Virus record (IMG/VR): IMGVR_UViG_3300042448_001510
Span: 1 to 45,482 of that record
Length of the DNA stretch: 45,482 nucleotides
Origin: a virus
Strand: one strand, 5' to 3'
Positions 33,243-41,108 of this stretch are shown one piece after another. Position numbers and translations under genes: made by a program. Each line of letters opens with the position of its first letter. Within the stretch, counting starts at the first letter, position 1. A model generated the notes under the pieces. The model was not told where the DNA came from and did not search any database. It was given only the letters and a program-made list of their open reading frames with translations.

Positions 33243-34898
33243 TTACTTAAAGAAAGGAGATGCACTTACCTCTACGGTAGGCATAACCATCTCTTGAGTT
33301 AAAGAACAAGCTAGGGCCAATGCGTCCACAAAGTCATCGTGAGCATGCGCCTCTTCAGGAGCCGCCACTAAGAAGTTAGGACCCTTATATTGTACTTCCG
33401 CATCGGTCATTTGTTGGTAGAAACGCTTCCACATACGTAATCTTCTAGTTTTGGCGTGAGCTGGCCAAGATATCATCTGGCGTTGAATTAGGGCTTGAAG
33501 GTGCTTCCAACGCTTTGACTGCTCGGTAGGGCTAGAAAGGGAAGAAATTACTTGCGCCCTGGGTAGCAAAATCTTTAGTCTTTGAGCTACGGCATCTCCT
33601 ACTCCGTTAGAGTCCACCGCAACAGCCATGACGTCATAATTACCTAAAAAGTTTACTATTTGAAAATACTGCTCTTCCCAGTCATCTCCCTGGATTTCCA
33701 TCCAGTTTAAGATGCGATGATCGTAGTAGCCAAACTCATCTGGACGATCCCAGTCAACCCAAACAACTGTAACGACTGTAGAGTCCATTTTTCTAGCCGG
33801 GTCGATACCAACTACTACAGGAGATCTATGCCAGCTTTTTACAACTTCTTGAGAAGTATCGCCAAGATCATCCATAACAGAGGAAGTAACGAACATTCCA
33901 CGTTCTAATAGCCATTTGCAGTTATAAGATAGTTGAAACTCATCAGAGTCTTCGCCAATACGTAGCATCTCTTTTCTAATGAACTTCTCATAATTAGGGT
34001 TAAATTTAGCTACATCTTTCCAGTCCCATTGAAAATGGTTTTGTCTGGAGGATCTACCGGTCTGCCTACGCTTGTTTAATTGAATAGACCTATAAAAGTT
34101 ATTTTTATGCGTGGTGGGTGTCCCTGTCTTAACCATAGTTGCGTTGTAGTACGCACCCATAGGAGCAATAGACTTAGAAACAATAAAGTCATCTGCTTCT
34201 TGACACTCATCAATAACCATCAAATGAAAAGACTTAGACTCAATCTTTGCACGTGGGTTAGCGGTCATCATCATAAGAGATGACCCCGAGTTCTTTAATT
34301 TGATATTTCTTGTTACTCCTGGAGTTTTGACGGTCATGTCATCAATTTCAGCGTCCCCTAGGACTTCTAGCGCACGCTCACTTGTTAGACGAGACACGGT
34401 TCTAGAAAACAAAGTTTCTGCTTGAGCTTGAATAGGAGCAAACATTCCCACCCATATACCGTCTGCAAACTTACTTAATAGTTCTGGATACATTTTTGCT
34501 AAACGGGGCAGCAAAACCATCAGGGTAGCAACAGTATCAGCTACAGTTTCTGACTTACCTGACTGACGTGAGGCTAAAGCGGTTACTTCTTCGCCATCGT
34601 TAACAATTACAGATTCAATAATGCGTCTAGCTAAAGGTTTTTGATATGGGTGTAGATCATGTCCTACTAATATGACCATAAAATCCATAATTTTATTTAC
34701 AAGTAGGTCGACAAACTCTTTAGATAATTCATCAAGCTCGTCTTCTTTATGAAGTTTTTCAAATTCTTCTACATCGTCATAATCATAATCTTCATTAGGC
34801 GCGTGGTCTATTACATCTAAATCGTCAAGTTCACTTTCGTCGTCTTCAAATTCTTCTTCGTCTTCCTCAAGGTCTTCAAAATCAAAATCTTCTTTCAT
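33243..34898 (-). CDS. terL: Terminase large subunit
   Basis: A 551-residue packaging ATPase-nuclease. LASRQSGKSET is the Walker A-like motif, LMVIDECQEADD the Walker B with catalytic Glu, and MVKTGTPTTHKN the coupling motif region. The C-terminal nuclease contains VVGIDPARKMDSTVVT, MAVAVDSNGVGD and HDDFVDALAL, supplying the acidic metal ligands. The first 60 residues are extremely acidic (many Glu/Asp in a row), an unusual extension. It overlaps the upstream gene by 4 nt (ATGA). A small terminase subunit is not clearly recognised. Confidence 0.95.
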   Translation of the reverse strand: MKEDFDFEDLEEDEEEFEDDESELDDLDVIDHAPNEDYDYDDVEEFEKLHKEDELDELSKEFVDLLVNKIMDFMVILVGHDLHPYQKPLARRIIESVIVNDGEEVTALASRQSGKSETVADTVATLMVLLPRLAKMYPELLSKFADGIWVGMFAPIQAQAETLFSRTVSRLTSERALEVLGDAEIDDMTVKTPGVTRNIKLKNSGSSLMMMTANPRAKIESKSFHLMVIDECQEADDFIVSKSIAPMGAYYNATMVKTGTPTTHKNNFYRSIQLNKRRQTGRSSRQNHFQWDWKDVAKFNPNYEKFIRKEMLRIGEDSDEFQLSYNCKWLLERGMFVTSSVMDDLGDTSQEVVKSWHRSPVVVGIDPARKMDSTVVTVVWVDWDRPDEFGYYDHRILNWMEIQGDDWEEQYFQIVNFLGNYDVMAVAVDSNGVGDAVAQRLKILLPRAQVISSLSSPTEQSKRWKHLQALIQRQMISWPAHAKTRRLRMWKRFYQQMTDAEVQYKGPNFLVAAPEEAHAHDDFVDALALACSLTQEMVMPTVEVSASPFFK

Positions 34899-35122
34899 TG
34901 GGACCTTTCACGTAGGGTATCAACTATAGCTTTAAGGGCTTCTATACCCACGTTTGCTTCTTCTAGATAAAAAGTGTCCCCACTTTTTTGCCAAGTGGCT
35001 AAGTTACGACTAACTGAATAGAGCGCGTTTTCTGACCAACCTACTAGTTCAGCACTAGGTAAGCTAGCAACTCTCTTTTCAAGCTTTGTTTTCTCTCTTT
35101 GTTCTTTCTTCTTTTTGAACAT
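34895..35122 (-). CDS. Small charged protein upstream of terminase
   Basis: A 75-residue protein beginning MFKKKKEQREKTKLEKRVAS, then LPSAELVGWSENALYSVSRN, an amphipathic helical pattern. It overlaps the preceding gene by 44 nt and the terminase start by 4 nt. Its position suggests a small packaging factor, possibly a terminase small-subunit-like helper, but no family signature is visible. GGAG lies about 10 nt before the ATG. Confidence 0.45.
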   Translation of the reverse strand: MFKKKKEQREKTKLEKRVASLPSAELVGWSENALYSVSRNLATWQKSGDTFYLEEANVGIEALKAIVDTLRERSQ

Positions 35123-35414
35123 TTAGTTCGTTCTCCAAATCCATAGACCTAATAAAATCCCAATCAACCTCATCTTTTTTCAAACCCCTACCATTTATAG
35201 CGTAGGTTAGCGCTTGATTTTCTGAGTAACCAGTTTCTTTCCAGTGCCCTATAACTATAGCTTTACAGGTAAAGGGTACCCTAATTGCTAACCCATGGCC
35301 TCTTCTGAATGGCTCGTCAATTTCTTGCGTATCTGCGGGTTCCCATAAACCTTTAGGCTTATACGGATAAGTAAGGTTGTGCCAGTAAAAATTACCAAAG
35401 TCTCGTGTTCTCAT
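35079..35414 (-). CDS. Hypothetical protein of the packaging region
   Basis: A 111-residue protein beginning MRTRDFGNFYWHNLTYPYKP, rich in aromatic residues at the start and in charged residues at the end (ERTKRENKA). It overlaps the KTSC-domain gene by 4 nt (ATGA) and the next gene by 44 nt, unusually long for this genome. No family recognised. Confidence 0.45.
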   Translation of the reverse strand: MRTRDFGNFYWHNLTYPYKPKGLWEPADTQEIDEPFRRGHGLAIRVPFTCKAIVIGHWKETGYSENQALTYAINGRGLKKDEVDWDFIRSMDLENELNVQKEERTKRENKA

Positions 35415-36031
35415 GTGTTCTTCTTTATTTGAAGGGCTCTTGCGCCTCTATAGGCTAGATACCGTAGTTTAGGTGGTAGGTCTGAAGTACTTGCGGGACC
35501 TCTAGGTTTAAAGTTTAAGTGGTCTGATATATACGCCCACTTAGTGGTTAAACGTTTGAAATCTCTCCATTCGTCAATACTAACATCGTAATAGTTATAA
35601 ATTGTTGAGTCCCTAAATACAAGCGTTAAGACAGATCTTTCTGGCGAGTAAGATGCCGCAACAGTTCGTGGCCTATCAATTTGGCTAGTTTGTGTTGGGA
35701 CCTCTGTAAACTCCTCATCATCAAAAGGTGCGGGGCCATAGGCGGGGTCGTCTTCTGGATAGATGGCAAGAGCATCATCACCAGATCTATACGGACCAGT
35801 CTGGTCAATATTATACCCAGCGCCTCTAACGTCAATGTCTTTGTCTATATCTGACCCAAAGGTTTCTAAAACCTCTGTAAAGTCATATCGACCTTTTTCG
35901 TAAGCACTACGAACATTTGCTGGCAAGCCCTCTAAATACTTTTGCTGGTCTACTTGATTTCTTACGCTACCAATTGCAGACCTTGCTTTTCTGGCAGCTA
36001 TTTGCGCTGGAGTTAGTTTTCTTTCTGCCAC
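35411..36031 (-). CDS. KTSC-domain protein
   Basis: A 206-residue protein with a KTSC-like domain at residues about 128-185 (VAASYSPERSVLTLVFRDST, then YNYYDVSIDEWRDFKRLT). KTSC domains are small phage-associated modules of unknown function. The N-terminal half is acidic and helical. It is coupled to the next gene by ATGA. It may be an accessory packaging or structural protein. Confidence 0.65.
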   Translation of the reverse strand: MAERKLTPAQIAARKARSAIGSVRNQVDQQKYLEGLPANVRSAYEKGRYDFTEVLETFGSDIDKDIDVRGAGYNIDQTGPYRSGDDALAIYPEDDPAYGPAPFDDEEFTEVPTQTSQIDRPRTVAASYSPERSVLTLVFRDSTIYNYYDVSIDEWRDFKRLTTKWAYISDHLNFKPRGPASTSDLPPKLRYLAYRGARALQIKKNT

Positions 36032-36035
36032 TTAG

Positions 36036-36299
36036 TTACTCCTCGCAAATATGTGTTTCAGTTTGAGAATCAGCTATTACTAGGTCACAAGAGTTACAAC
36101 TAAACCATTTTGACTCTTTAAAGTTATTTTGTGCAGTTCCTTCAACGGGGAGATCTTCTTCCCCACTATCTGACTGACGACCATATTCATATATGATTTT
36201 TGGTTCAGCTAATAGCTCCGGTGGAAAAGGGCCCCTAGGTTCAGTTACCCTACCGGGTACTGGGTGCCCTTGACGAGTTATGATCCGTTCAATTCTCAT
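36036..36299 (-). CDS. Small protein with C-terminal zinc finger-like motif
   Basis: An 87-residue protein whose end reads WFSCNSCDLVIADSQTETHI followed by CEE, a C-x-x-C...H-x-C arrangement that could bind zinc. The N-terminal part is Pro/Arg-rich. It overlaps the upstream gene by 4 nt (ATGA). Possibly a small DNA-binding or packaging-associated protein. Confidence 0.5.
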   Translation of the reverse strand: MRIERIITRQGHPVPGRVTEPRGPFPPELLAEPKIIYEYGRQSDSGEEDLPVEGTAQNNFKESKWFSCNSCDLVIADSQTETHICEE

Positions 36300-36478
36300 T
36301 CAGCTGATGGTGCTTCAGGCTCTGCCGGTGCTTTTTTCTTTACTGGCTTAGCTTCTTCTTCTTTTACTTCCTCTTTAATTGCTTCTTCAATTGAAGGCGC
36401 TGGAGGTGGTGTAACTACCGGTAGCTCGCTAACGGCATCAGTAATAGAGTTTTTATACTCTTCCCAAGATAATTTCAT
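36296..36478 (-). CDS. Short acidic protein, first gene of packaging operon
   Basis: A 60-residue protein beginning MKLSWEEYKNSITDAVSELP and continuing as a Pro/Glu/Lys-rich chain to EAPSAE. It has a strong AAAAGGAG ribosome site and is the first gene leftward of a divergent intergenic region, so its leader probably contains the promoter of the packaging/head operon. No family recognised. Confidence 0.5.
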   Translation of the reverse strand: MKLSWEEYKNSITDAVSELPVVTPPPAPSIEEAIKEEVKEEEAKPVKKKAPAEPEAPSAE

Positions 36479-36709
36479 ATGTAGCTCCTTTTCGACCCTA
36501 GTTTACACGTAGTCTATGTTTTTTATCACACTCAACGGTTGCGTGACCCCTGTATTTACTGCTACGGTATATCCATGGCCTGGGCAACTGGGCCATCACT
36601 AACTACGTAACAAAAGGGTTGCAGTACGAACTTAACAGACAGACGTTGAGTTGCCTCATGTGAGTGACACACATAGGGTCAGAACTGGCCTTCTAGCCTA
36701 GGAGATAGT
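36479..36709. promoter_or_regulatory. Divergent intergenic region
   Basis: About 230 bp with no gene between the leftward packaging operon and the rightward lysozyme gene. It should hold promoters in both directions. No strong -35/-10 pair was identified; weak TTGAGT and TTGCGT hexamers occur. A short TGGCC hairpin lies near 36580 and a CACAT inverted repeat near 36658-36674. ACGTAGT/ACTACGT inverted copies lie about 90 bp apart. Confidence 0.4.
36658..36674. promoter_or_regulatory. Operator-like inverted repeat
   Basis: ATGTG and CACAT arms separated by 7 nt, about 35 bp upstream of the lysozyme GTG start. The size fits a small dimeric regulator site, but there is no independent evidence of binding. 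Confidence 0.25.
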
Positions 36710-37228
36710 GTGCAAGGTAATGCTAAACAGAAAATTGGAATACTCGTACTATGTGCCGCACTTCCGTGGATACCTCCAGCTCTAGCAGCTGAAGAAGAAC
36801 CTACTGTAACTGTGGCCGTGCCAGTAAAAACTGGCCTAGACCTATACAGAGACGCTACCGAGCTCTCAGACCAAAACCTTAAAGACCTTCTCATTCAGGT
36901 AGGTTTTAAAGGACAAGCCCTCAGGATTGCCTGGGCGGTTGCCAAGAAAGAATCTAACGGTCGTCCAAAAGCCCATAACGGAGACACAAGCACTGGAGAT
37001 AATTCCTATGGAATTTTCCAGATAAACATGCTTGGTAGCCTAGGGGAAGCTAGGCGGGAGAAATTCAACCTAGAAAGTGACAAGGATCTATTTGATCCAG
37101 TTAAGAACGCTCAAATTGCTTACCACATGACAAATGGTGGCAAAGACTGGTCTTCTTGGAAGATATACCCAGGACAACGTAACGGAGAACGATACGAGGA
37201 CTTTTTACAAAAGTTCCCTCAGAAGTAA
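36710..37228 (+). CDS. Secreted lysozyme/transglycosylase-like protein
   Basis: The only gene on the plus strand, 172 residues, starting with GTG at 36710-36712 and AGGAG 5 nt upstream. Residues 1-26 form a signal peptide (IGILVLCAALPWIPPALA). The rest contains IAWAVAKKESNGR (catalytic Glu candidate) and NSYGIFQINM, the core of a lysozyme/transglycosylase fold. It resembles the domain in the tape measure (AVALAESGGR, YGAFQI). It would cut peptidoglycan outside the membrane. A strong terminator follows. Opposite orientation suggests separate expression, possibly early or host-like. Confidence 0.75.
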   Translation: MQGNAKQKIGILVLCAALPWIPPALAAEEEPTVTVAVPVKTGLDLYRDATELSDQNLKDLLIQVGFKGQALRIAWAVAKKESNGRPKAHNGDTSTGDNSYGIFQINMLGSLGEARREKFNLESDKDLFDPVKNAQIAYHMTNGGKDWSSWKIYPGQRNGERYEDFLQKFPQK

Positions 37229-37229
37229 T

Positions 37230-37262
37230 AAAAAACCCCCGGTTATTAGCCGGGGGTTTTTT
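37230..37262. terminator. Bidirectional rho-independent terminator
   Basis: A 7-bp GC stem (CCCCCGG with CCGGGGG), 7-nt loop and A/T runs on both sides, so it can end transcription from the plus-strand lysozyme gene and from the minus-strand lysis cassette. Confidence 0.9.
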
Positions 37263-37263
37263 A

Positions 37264-37845
37264 CTATACGTTACTATTTAGATTATCTATTAAGAGTCCT
37301 GCTCTAGGACCATCGCACCAAACTTCATGTGAATTTTCAAGGGGTAGGTAAAGCATATCCCCGGGGTTTAACGTATGGGTAATGTCCCCATCTATTTTCC
37401 AAAAAGATGTTCCTAGTATTTGCCAATAGAATATGTCATGTGGGTCGTGGTGATCTGAAACAAGCCTATTAGAAAGAGATACTCGTATACCTTGAAAATG
37501 CCAATCAAGGTCGCAAGTATGTGACATGGTTTTATAGTAGCCGCACGAAGTGTCCTCTTGCCCGTTGTTTAAACCGGATAGAAGTTCTGATACCCCTTTA
37601 AACTCTTTGAATATGTCAGACGTTTGAGGGGCAAGCCAAAACTTGCTTTGTATTTGTACATTACCGATTGATATAAAGTCATCATTACCGTGTTCTTTTA
37701 CTCTTTTTGCTAACTCATGGTTCGTAGTAGTTGACTCTTTGTATAAAAAGTTTAAAACTTCTTCCCAAGTAATGTTTGGGGTTTGGTAGTTTTCAAATAC
37801 AATGCCGTGGCTATTTTGCTTAGCTTCTTTAATTTTATCTAACAT
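37264..37845 (-). CDS. JmjC/cupin-like oxygenase candidate
   Basis: A 193-residue protein with a cupin pattern: HHDPHDIFYWQILGTSFWKI gives H132-x-D134, followed by LNPGDMLYLPLENSHEVW with a distal His (H173). This is the arrangement of JmjC/cupin-type Fe(II)/2-oxoglutarate hydroxylases. It lacks the NDDYEGG signature of the clustered enzymes, so it belongs to a different subgroup. It ends the lysis cassette, 8 nt after the endolysin. A possible substrate is the Pro/Thr/Glu repeat protein encoded in the same operon (inference). Confidence 0.65.
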   Translation of the reverse strand: MLDKIKEAKQNSHGIVFENYQTPNITWEEVLNFLYKESTTTNHELAKRVKEHGNDDFISIGNVQIQSKFWLAPQTSDIFKEFKGVSELLSGLNNGQEDTSCGYYKTMSHTCDLDWHFQGIRVSLSNRLVSDHHDPHDIFYWQILGTSFWKIDGDITHTLNPGDMLYLPLENSHEVWCDGPRAGLLIDNLNSNV

Positions 37846-37852
37846 CGATCAA

Positions 37853-38401
37853 TTACTTACCGCAAGTTGGGCACTTAGCTGCTGGAGCTGCCGACCCCGC
37901 TGCTTTAAACTTTGGGCGACCAAAGCCTACAATTGAAATCATTTCACCGGCCTTGTTCTTCTTGAAAGCACGAAGTTTCTTAGATACTTGACCGCCATTG
38001 CGTTGTGAGCCCTTTTTATCTGGACTAGTGTTTCCTTCGATACACCAAACAGTTCCGTCTTCATTGTCCTTAATAACAATGCCTACGTGAGAAATCCTAT
38101 CTACGCCATCTGAGGGAAAATCAAAATAGGCAATATCCCCTGGTTCTGGATCCGCAATGTCACCATCAATCCATGAGCCAGCTTTTTTAAACGCCTGTGC
38201 TCCACCTGGAGTGTAAACAGTATTAGGGATCTTTACCCCAGCCTCGTTTCCACACCAGTTAACGAAGCTTCCGCACCATGGTTGGAAGTTAGCTTTTGTA
38301 TAAGCTCCGTACTTTGTTTCGTTGTCCTTAGGACCTTCGATAGTACCTAGCTCTGCTGTAGCAACTTCAATAAGACGAGCCGCTGTTCCTTGATCTGCCA
38401 T
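37853..38401 (-). CDS. CHAP-domain endolysin
   Basis: A 182-residue protein with a CHAP amidase/peptidase domain. PWCGSFVNWCGNEAG carries the catalytic Cys and RISHVGIVIKDN the catalytic His. The C-terminus ends CPTCGK, a possible zinc knuckle. It should cleave cell-wall peptide bonds at lysis. No signal peptide is evident, so it relies on a holin. Its ATG overlaps the upstream stop. Confidence 0.85.
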   Translation of the reverse strand: MADQGTAARLIEVATAELGTIEGPKDNETKYGAYTKANFQPWCGSFVNWCGNEAGVKIPNTVYTPGGAQAFKKAGSWIDGDIADPEPGDIAYFDFPSDGVDRISHVGIVIKDNEDGTVWCIEGNTSPDKKGSQRNGGQVSKKLRAFKKNKAGEMISIVGFGRPKFKAAGSAAPAAKCPTCGK

Positions 38402-38811
38402 TATTCTTTATCCCAATCTGTATCAACTGGCTGTGCCTCTGGCATTGCGCCATCTGGCTTTGCTGCCAAACGTGCTGCTGTAGCATCAATCTCTGCTTCA
38501 AGTTTCTTGTCAGCTTGTGTGTTTTTTGCGTCCATCTCTTTATTTGACAACTGTGCTGCCATAACATCTTTAGCACCAGACTGTCCAATTAGAATACCTG
38601 CAAGCGTTCCTGTAATAAAAGTAGCAATGCTTCCTAGAACATTGAAGAACATCTTGTCATTCTCTGACTGTGCTCCAATAGGCTGTGTTACAAACAAAAG
38701 GCCGTATAGGATTCCTAGAGATGTGCACAAAAGAATAGTTCCTAAGGTGATACCTAGAATAAATTTTAATCTAGCATCTAGATCTTGTGGTGTTAGCTTT
38801 TCTTTAAACAT
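38401..38811 (-). CDS. Holin-like membrane protein
   Basis: A 136-residue protein with two hydrophobic segments (FILGITLGTILLCTSLGILY and VLGSIATFITGTLAGILIG) and a charged C-terminal tail of about 60 residues. Immediately upstream of the endolysin, it fits a class II holin or related membrane protein. The overlap with the lipoprotein gene is 8 nt. The tail is unusually long for a small holin. Confidence 0.6.
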   Translation of the reverse strand: MFKEKLTPQDLDARLKFILGITLGTILLCTSLGILYGLLFVTQPIGAQSENDKMFFNVLGSIATFITGTLAGILIGQSGAKDVMAAQLSNKEMDAKNTQADKKLEAEIDATAARLAAKPDGAMPEAQPVDTDWDKE

Positions 38812-39004
38812 TTGGTGTTCCTTCTGGTTGCGGGGTTTTAACTAAGTCTACAGGACAAGTCTGTGTAGCAGTACAGATAGGCGGCTTACATTCTGGTGTT
38901 TCCCAGTTTTTTGGGTCTTGGCAAGGATATCTAAAAAAGCCGTTATACCCACAGCTAGTTAACGATAGAGCTAAAAGTAAAGCTAATAAACCTCTTTTAA
39001 TCAT
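38804..39004 (-). CDS. Small lipoprotein
   Basis: A 66-residue protein with a signal and lipobox (LLALSLTSC, acylated Cys at 17). The mature chain has a Pro/Cys-rich part (CQDPKNWETPECKPPICTAT), resembling small phage lipoproteins found near holins, sometimes considered Rz1-like. In a host without an outer membrane a spanin role would not be expected. It may block superinfection or help lysis. Coupled by ATGA to the gene before it. Confidence 0.65.
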   Translation of the reverse strand: MIKRGLLALLLALSLTSCGYNGFFRYPCQDPKNWETPECKPPICTATQTCPVDLVKTPQPEGTPNV

Positions 39005-39171
39005 TCGTCATCCTTTGGGTTACGTAATGGGTAAGTCACCGCCCACGCAAATAGTGTTCCTACAATCGCATAGCCTACAATGGTTTTAGCTGACCCGTCT
39101 AGAACAACCCAGGCAATAAACATGCCTAGTAGTGTCCATAGCTGGTCGATCATATCTCTTAGTATTCTCAC
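39001..39171 (-). CDS. 56-aa membrane protein, holin-like
   Basis: GTG start at 39169-39171 with GGAG 7 nt upstream, overlapping the TGA of the repeat-protein gene as GTGA; stop at 39001-39003 overlaps the next ATG. The sequence has [14 protein letters not shown], an interrupted segment with [20 protein letters not shown] and [11 protein letters not shown] at the end, so two hydrophobic segments and a charged C-terminus. Similar small proteins occur beside lysis genes of aquatic phages. Likely a holin or co-holin. Confidence 0.65.
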   Translation of the reverse strand: MRILRDMIDQLWTLLGMFIAWVVLDGSAKTIVGYAIVGTLFAWAVTYPLRNPKDDE

Positions 39172-41036
39172 GGTTTTCTCCTATATCCTGATGGGCCAGA
39201 AGCGCCTCCGCCTCCAGTACTTCCTCCTGTTGAGCCACTTGCAGCACCTGCAGCAGCACCAACAGCATTTATTGCAGCACCTGCCGCAATAACTGTTGCA
39301 ACAACAGCTTTTGTTGATTCTTCGCGCTCTTCAGTAGACATATCAGCACCAATACTTGCAAATGCTTGTAGTGCCTCACCTGGGTCGCTAAATATTGCGC
39401 CAATTAATTCGGATGGATTCTCTAGTAAAACTAGAGCCGCAGCTACGTCTGCTGTAATTATAACTTCATTACCTTCTTCATCCTGCCTAACCTCAACAGG
39501 GGTCTCTTCAGGAAGGTCCTTATACTCAATACCAGCATCTTGAATTTGCTCTTTTGTAAGAGTTTCTCCAGGGGCTACTGATTCAATAAGCGCTTCCGCA
39601 ACTAATTCTTTTTCAGCGGTAGTTAGCTTTCCATCTTCAGATAAAGCTTCAGATAGGGCAGACACTTCTGCAGCAGTAACTTCTCCGTCTGCGGTTAAAG
39701 CATCCATAACGGCTTCAGAATCAGCGGCAGAAAGAGTGCCGTCAGATAAAACATCTTCTACAGCACTGGCGACTTCTTCAGCTTCTGTGGTAGGATCTGG
39801 TTCAGGTTCTACTATAGGAGGTTCAGGTGCAGGCTCAGGTGCAGGCTCAGGCTGTGGCTCAGGTTCAGGCTCAGGCTCAACGGGTGGCTCAGGCTTTGGC
39901 TCAGGCTCAGGACTTGGTTCAGGTTCGAGCTCAGGAACAGGTTCAGGCTCTGGGGCTGGCTCTGGCTCAGGTTGAGGCCCTGGCTCAGGCTCTGGGAGAG
40001 GCTCTGGGAGAGGCTCAGGCCCTGGCTCAGGCTCAACGGGTGGCTCAGGAATGGGATCTACAGGGACAGGCTCGACCGGCGGCTCAGAAGGCTGTTCGGG
40101 AGTTATTGGAGGAATACCAGGCTCGGGTTCTGGAATCGCCGGAGTCGGCTCAGGAGTTGGCTCAGGTTGAGGAACAGGTTGAGGTTCTGGAACCGTGGGA
40201 GAGACCACAGGTGGTTCGGGAATTGGAATTGGGGTAGGTTCTGGTGTTGGTTCTGGTGTTGGGGTTGGTGTCGGTGTTGGTTCCACTGCTGGTGGGATTG
40301 TTGGTATGGGCGTTGGTTCAACGGGAACAGGAGTAGGCGATGGAGTTGGTTCTGGTGTTTGTGGGGTTGTTGATGGGGTCGGTTCTGGGCTACTGGTCGG
40401 TGTTGCTTCGGGTGTGGCGCTTGGAGAAGGAGTTGGCTCAGGCGTTACTACAGGTGTCGGAGTTGGAGTCGGTTCCGGAGTTGAAACCGGAGTGGGTGTG
40501 GGTTCAGAAGTCGGAGTGGGAGTCGGTGAAGGTAAGGCAGTCGGACTTGGAGATGGCGTTGGACTCGGCTCGGGCGAAACTGATGATTCGGGAGTAGGTG
40601 TTGGGCTAGGGGTTGGATCTACTGTTGCTGTTGGTGTATCTGATGGCGAAGGGCTTGGAGTCGGAGTTGTTGCAGTAGATGTATCAGAAGGTGTTGGTGA
40701 AGGTGTTGGAGTAGGCGTTGGTTCAATCGGTGTTGGAACTACTCCGTTGTAATAGCGAAGAGGCCCATCAGGAACAGTTGTTGAAACAAAAATTGGAAAC
40801 CCGTTAGAAAACCCGCCTGTGCAGAAAAGCGCAGCAATATCACCTTTACCATTAAAAAAGGCTTGTGAATTATCCCAACCAACATTAAAAACTTTTTGAG
40901 TGCCGTCATCTTTGGCGCAGGTAATTGTTGTTCCTGCAGGGGTCATCTCTGCATAAGCAGGGTTTGGGAATAATAAGGGAAAGAAGGCTCCGGATGTTAA
41001 AACGAATAGTGCTGCGAATAGGCGCAAGCGCTTCAT
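39168..41036 (-). CDS. Secreted Pro/Thr/Glu repeat protein
   Basis: A 622-residue protein. A signal peptide spans residues 1-29 (ending in AYA). Residues about 30-98 form a small globular domain with two cysteines. Residues about 101-415 are almost only Pro, Thr, Glu, Ser and Val, first PTPTPSP-like and then PEPEPVP-like. Residues about 425-485 hold three 18-residue helical repeats with a DG at the start, like loose EF-hand units ([24 protein letters not shown]). The C-terminus has a hydrophobic segment then Gly/Ser-rich GPSGYRRKP. It is likely exposed on the cell surface, possibly glycosylated or hydroxylated. Function unknown, perhaps cell-wall spacing or superinfection exclusion. Confidence 0.7.
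   Translation of the reverse strand: MKRLRLFAALFVLTSGAFFPLLFPNPAYAEMTPAGTTITCAKDDGTQKVFNVGWDNSQAFFNGKGDIAALFCTGGFSNGFPIFVSTTVPDGPLRYYNGVVPTPIEPTPTPTPSPTPSDTSTATTPTPSPSPSDTPTATVDPTPSPTPTPESSVSPEPSPTPSPSPTALPSPTPTPTSEPTPTPVSTPEPTPTPTPVVTPEPTPSPSATPEATPTSSPEPTPSTTPQTPEPTPSPTPVPVEPTPIPTIPPAVEPTPTPTPTPEPTPEPTPIPIPEPPVVSPTVPEPQPVPQPEPTPEPTPAIPEPEPGIPPITPEQPSEPPVEPVPVDPIPEPPVEPEPGPEPLPEPLPEPEPGPQPEPEPAPEPEPVPELEPEPSPEPEPKPEPPVEPEPEPEPQPEPAPEPAPEPPIVEPEPDPTTEAEEVASAVEDVLSDGTLSAADSEAVMDALTADGEVTAAEVSALSEALSEDGKLTTAEKELVAEALIESVAPGETLTKEQIQDAGIEYKDLPEETPVEVRQDEEGNEVIITADVAAALVLLENPSELIGAIFSDPGEALQAFASIGADMSTEEREESTKAVVATVIAAGAAINAVGAAAGAASGSTGGSTGGGGASGPSGYRRKP
39800..40738 (-). repeat. Pro/Thr/Glu-coding low-complexity repeat
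   Basis: About 940 bp of short repeats in two forms: GGTTCTGGTGTTGG-like in the upstream part (PTPTP) and GGCTCAGG-like in the downstream part (PEPEP). It encodes one continuous disordered Pro-rich region and is expected to vary in length. Confidence 0.8.
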
Positions 41037-41059
41037 AGGTAAAACTAATATATCATTTT

Positions 41060-41098
41060 AAAATGCAAAAAGCCCGCCAAACTGGCGGGCCTTTTGTT
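41060..41098. terminator. Bidirectional terminator after PASTA-like gene
   Basis: An 8-bp GC stem (GCCCGCCA with TGGCGGGC) around a 3-nt loop, with A-runs and T-runs on the two sides. On the minus strand it ends the gene at 41109-42164 before the Pro-repeat gene, whose own promoter was not identified. Confidence 0.85.
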
Positions 41099-41108
41099 TG
41101 TGTTGAGT

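Noticed and set aside
36575-36600. TGGCC inverted repeat as a terminator
   Set aside because: The stem is only 5 bp with a 10-nt loop and no U-run; more likely chance in the intergenic region.
39736-40752. Gly/Ser/Val- and Gln-rich frames on the plus strand and in other minus frames
   Set aside because: They mirror the low-complexity Pro/Thr/Glu tract of the gene at 39168-41036.
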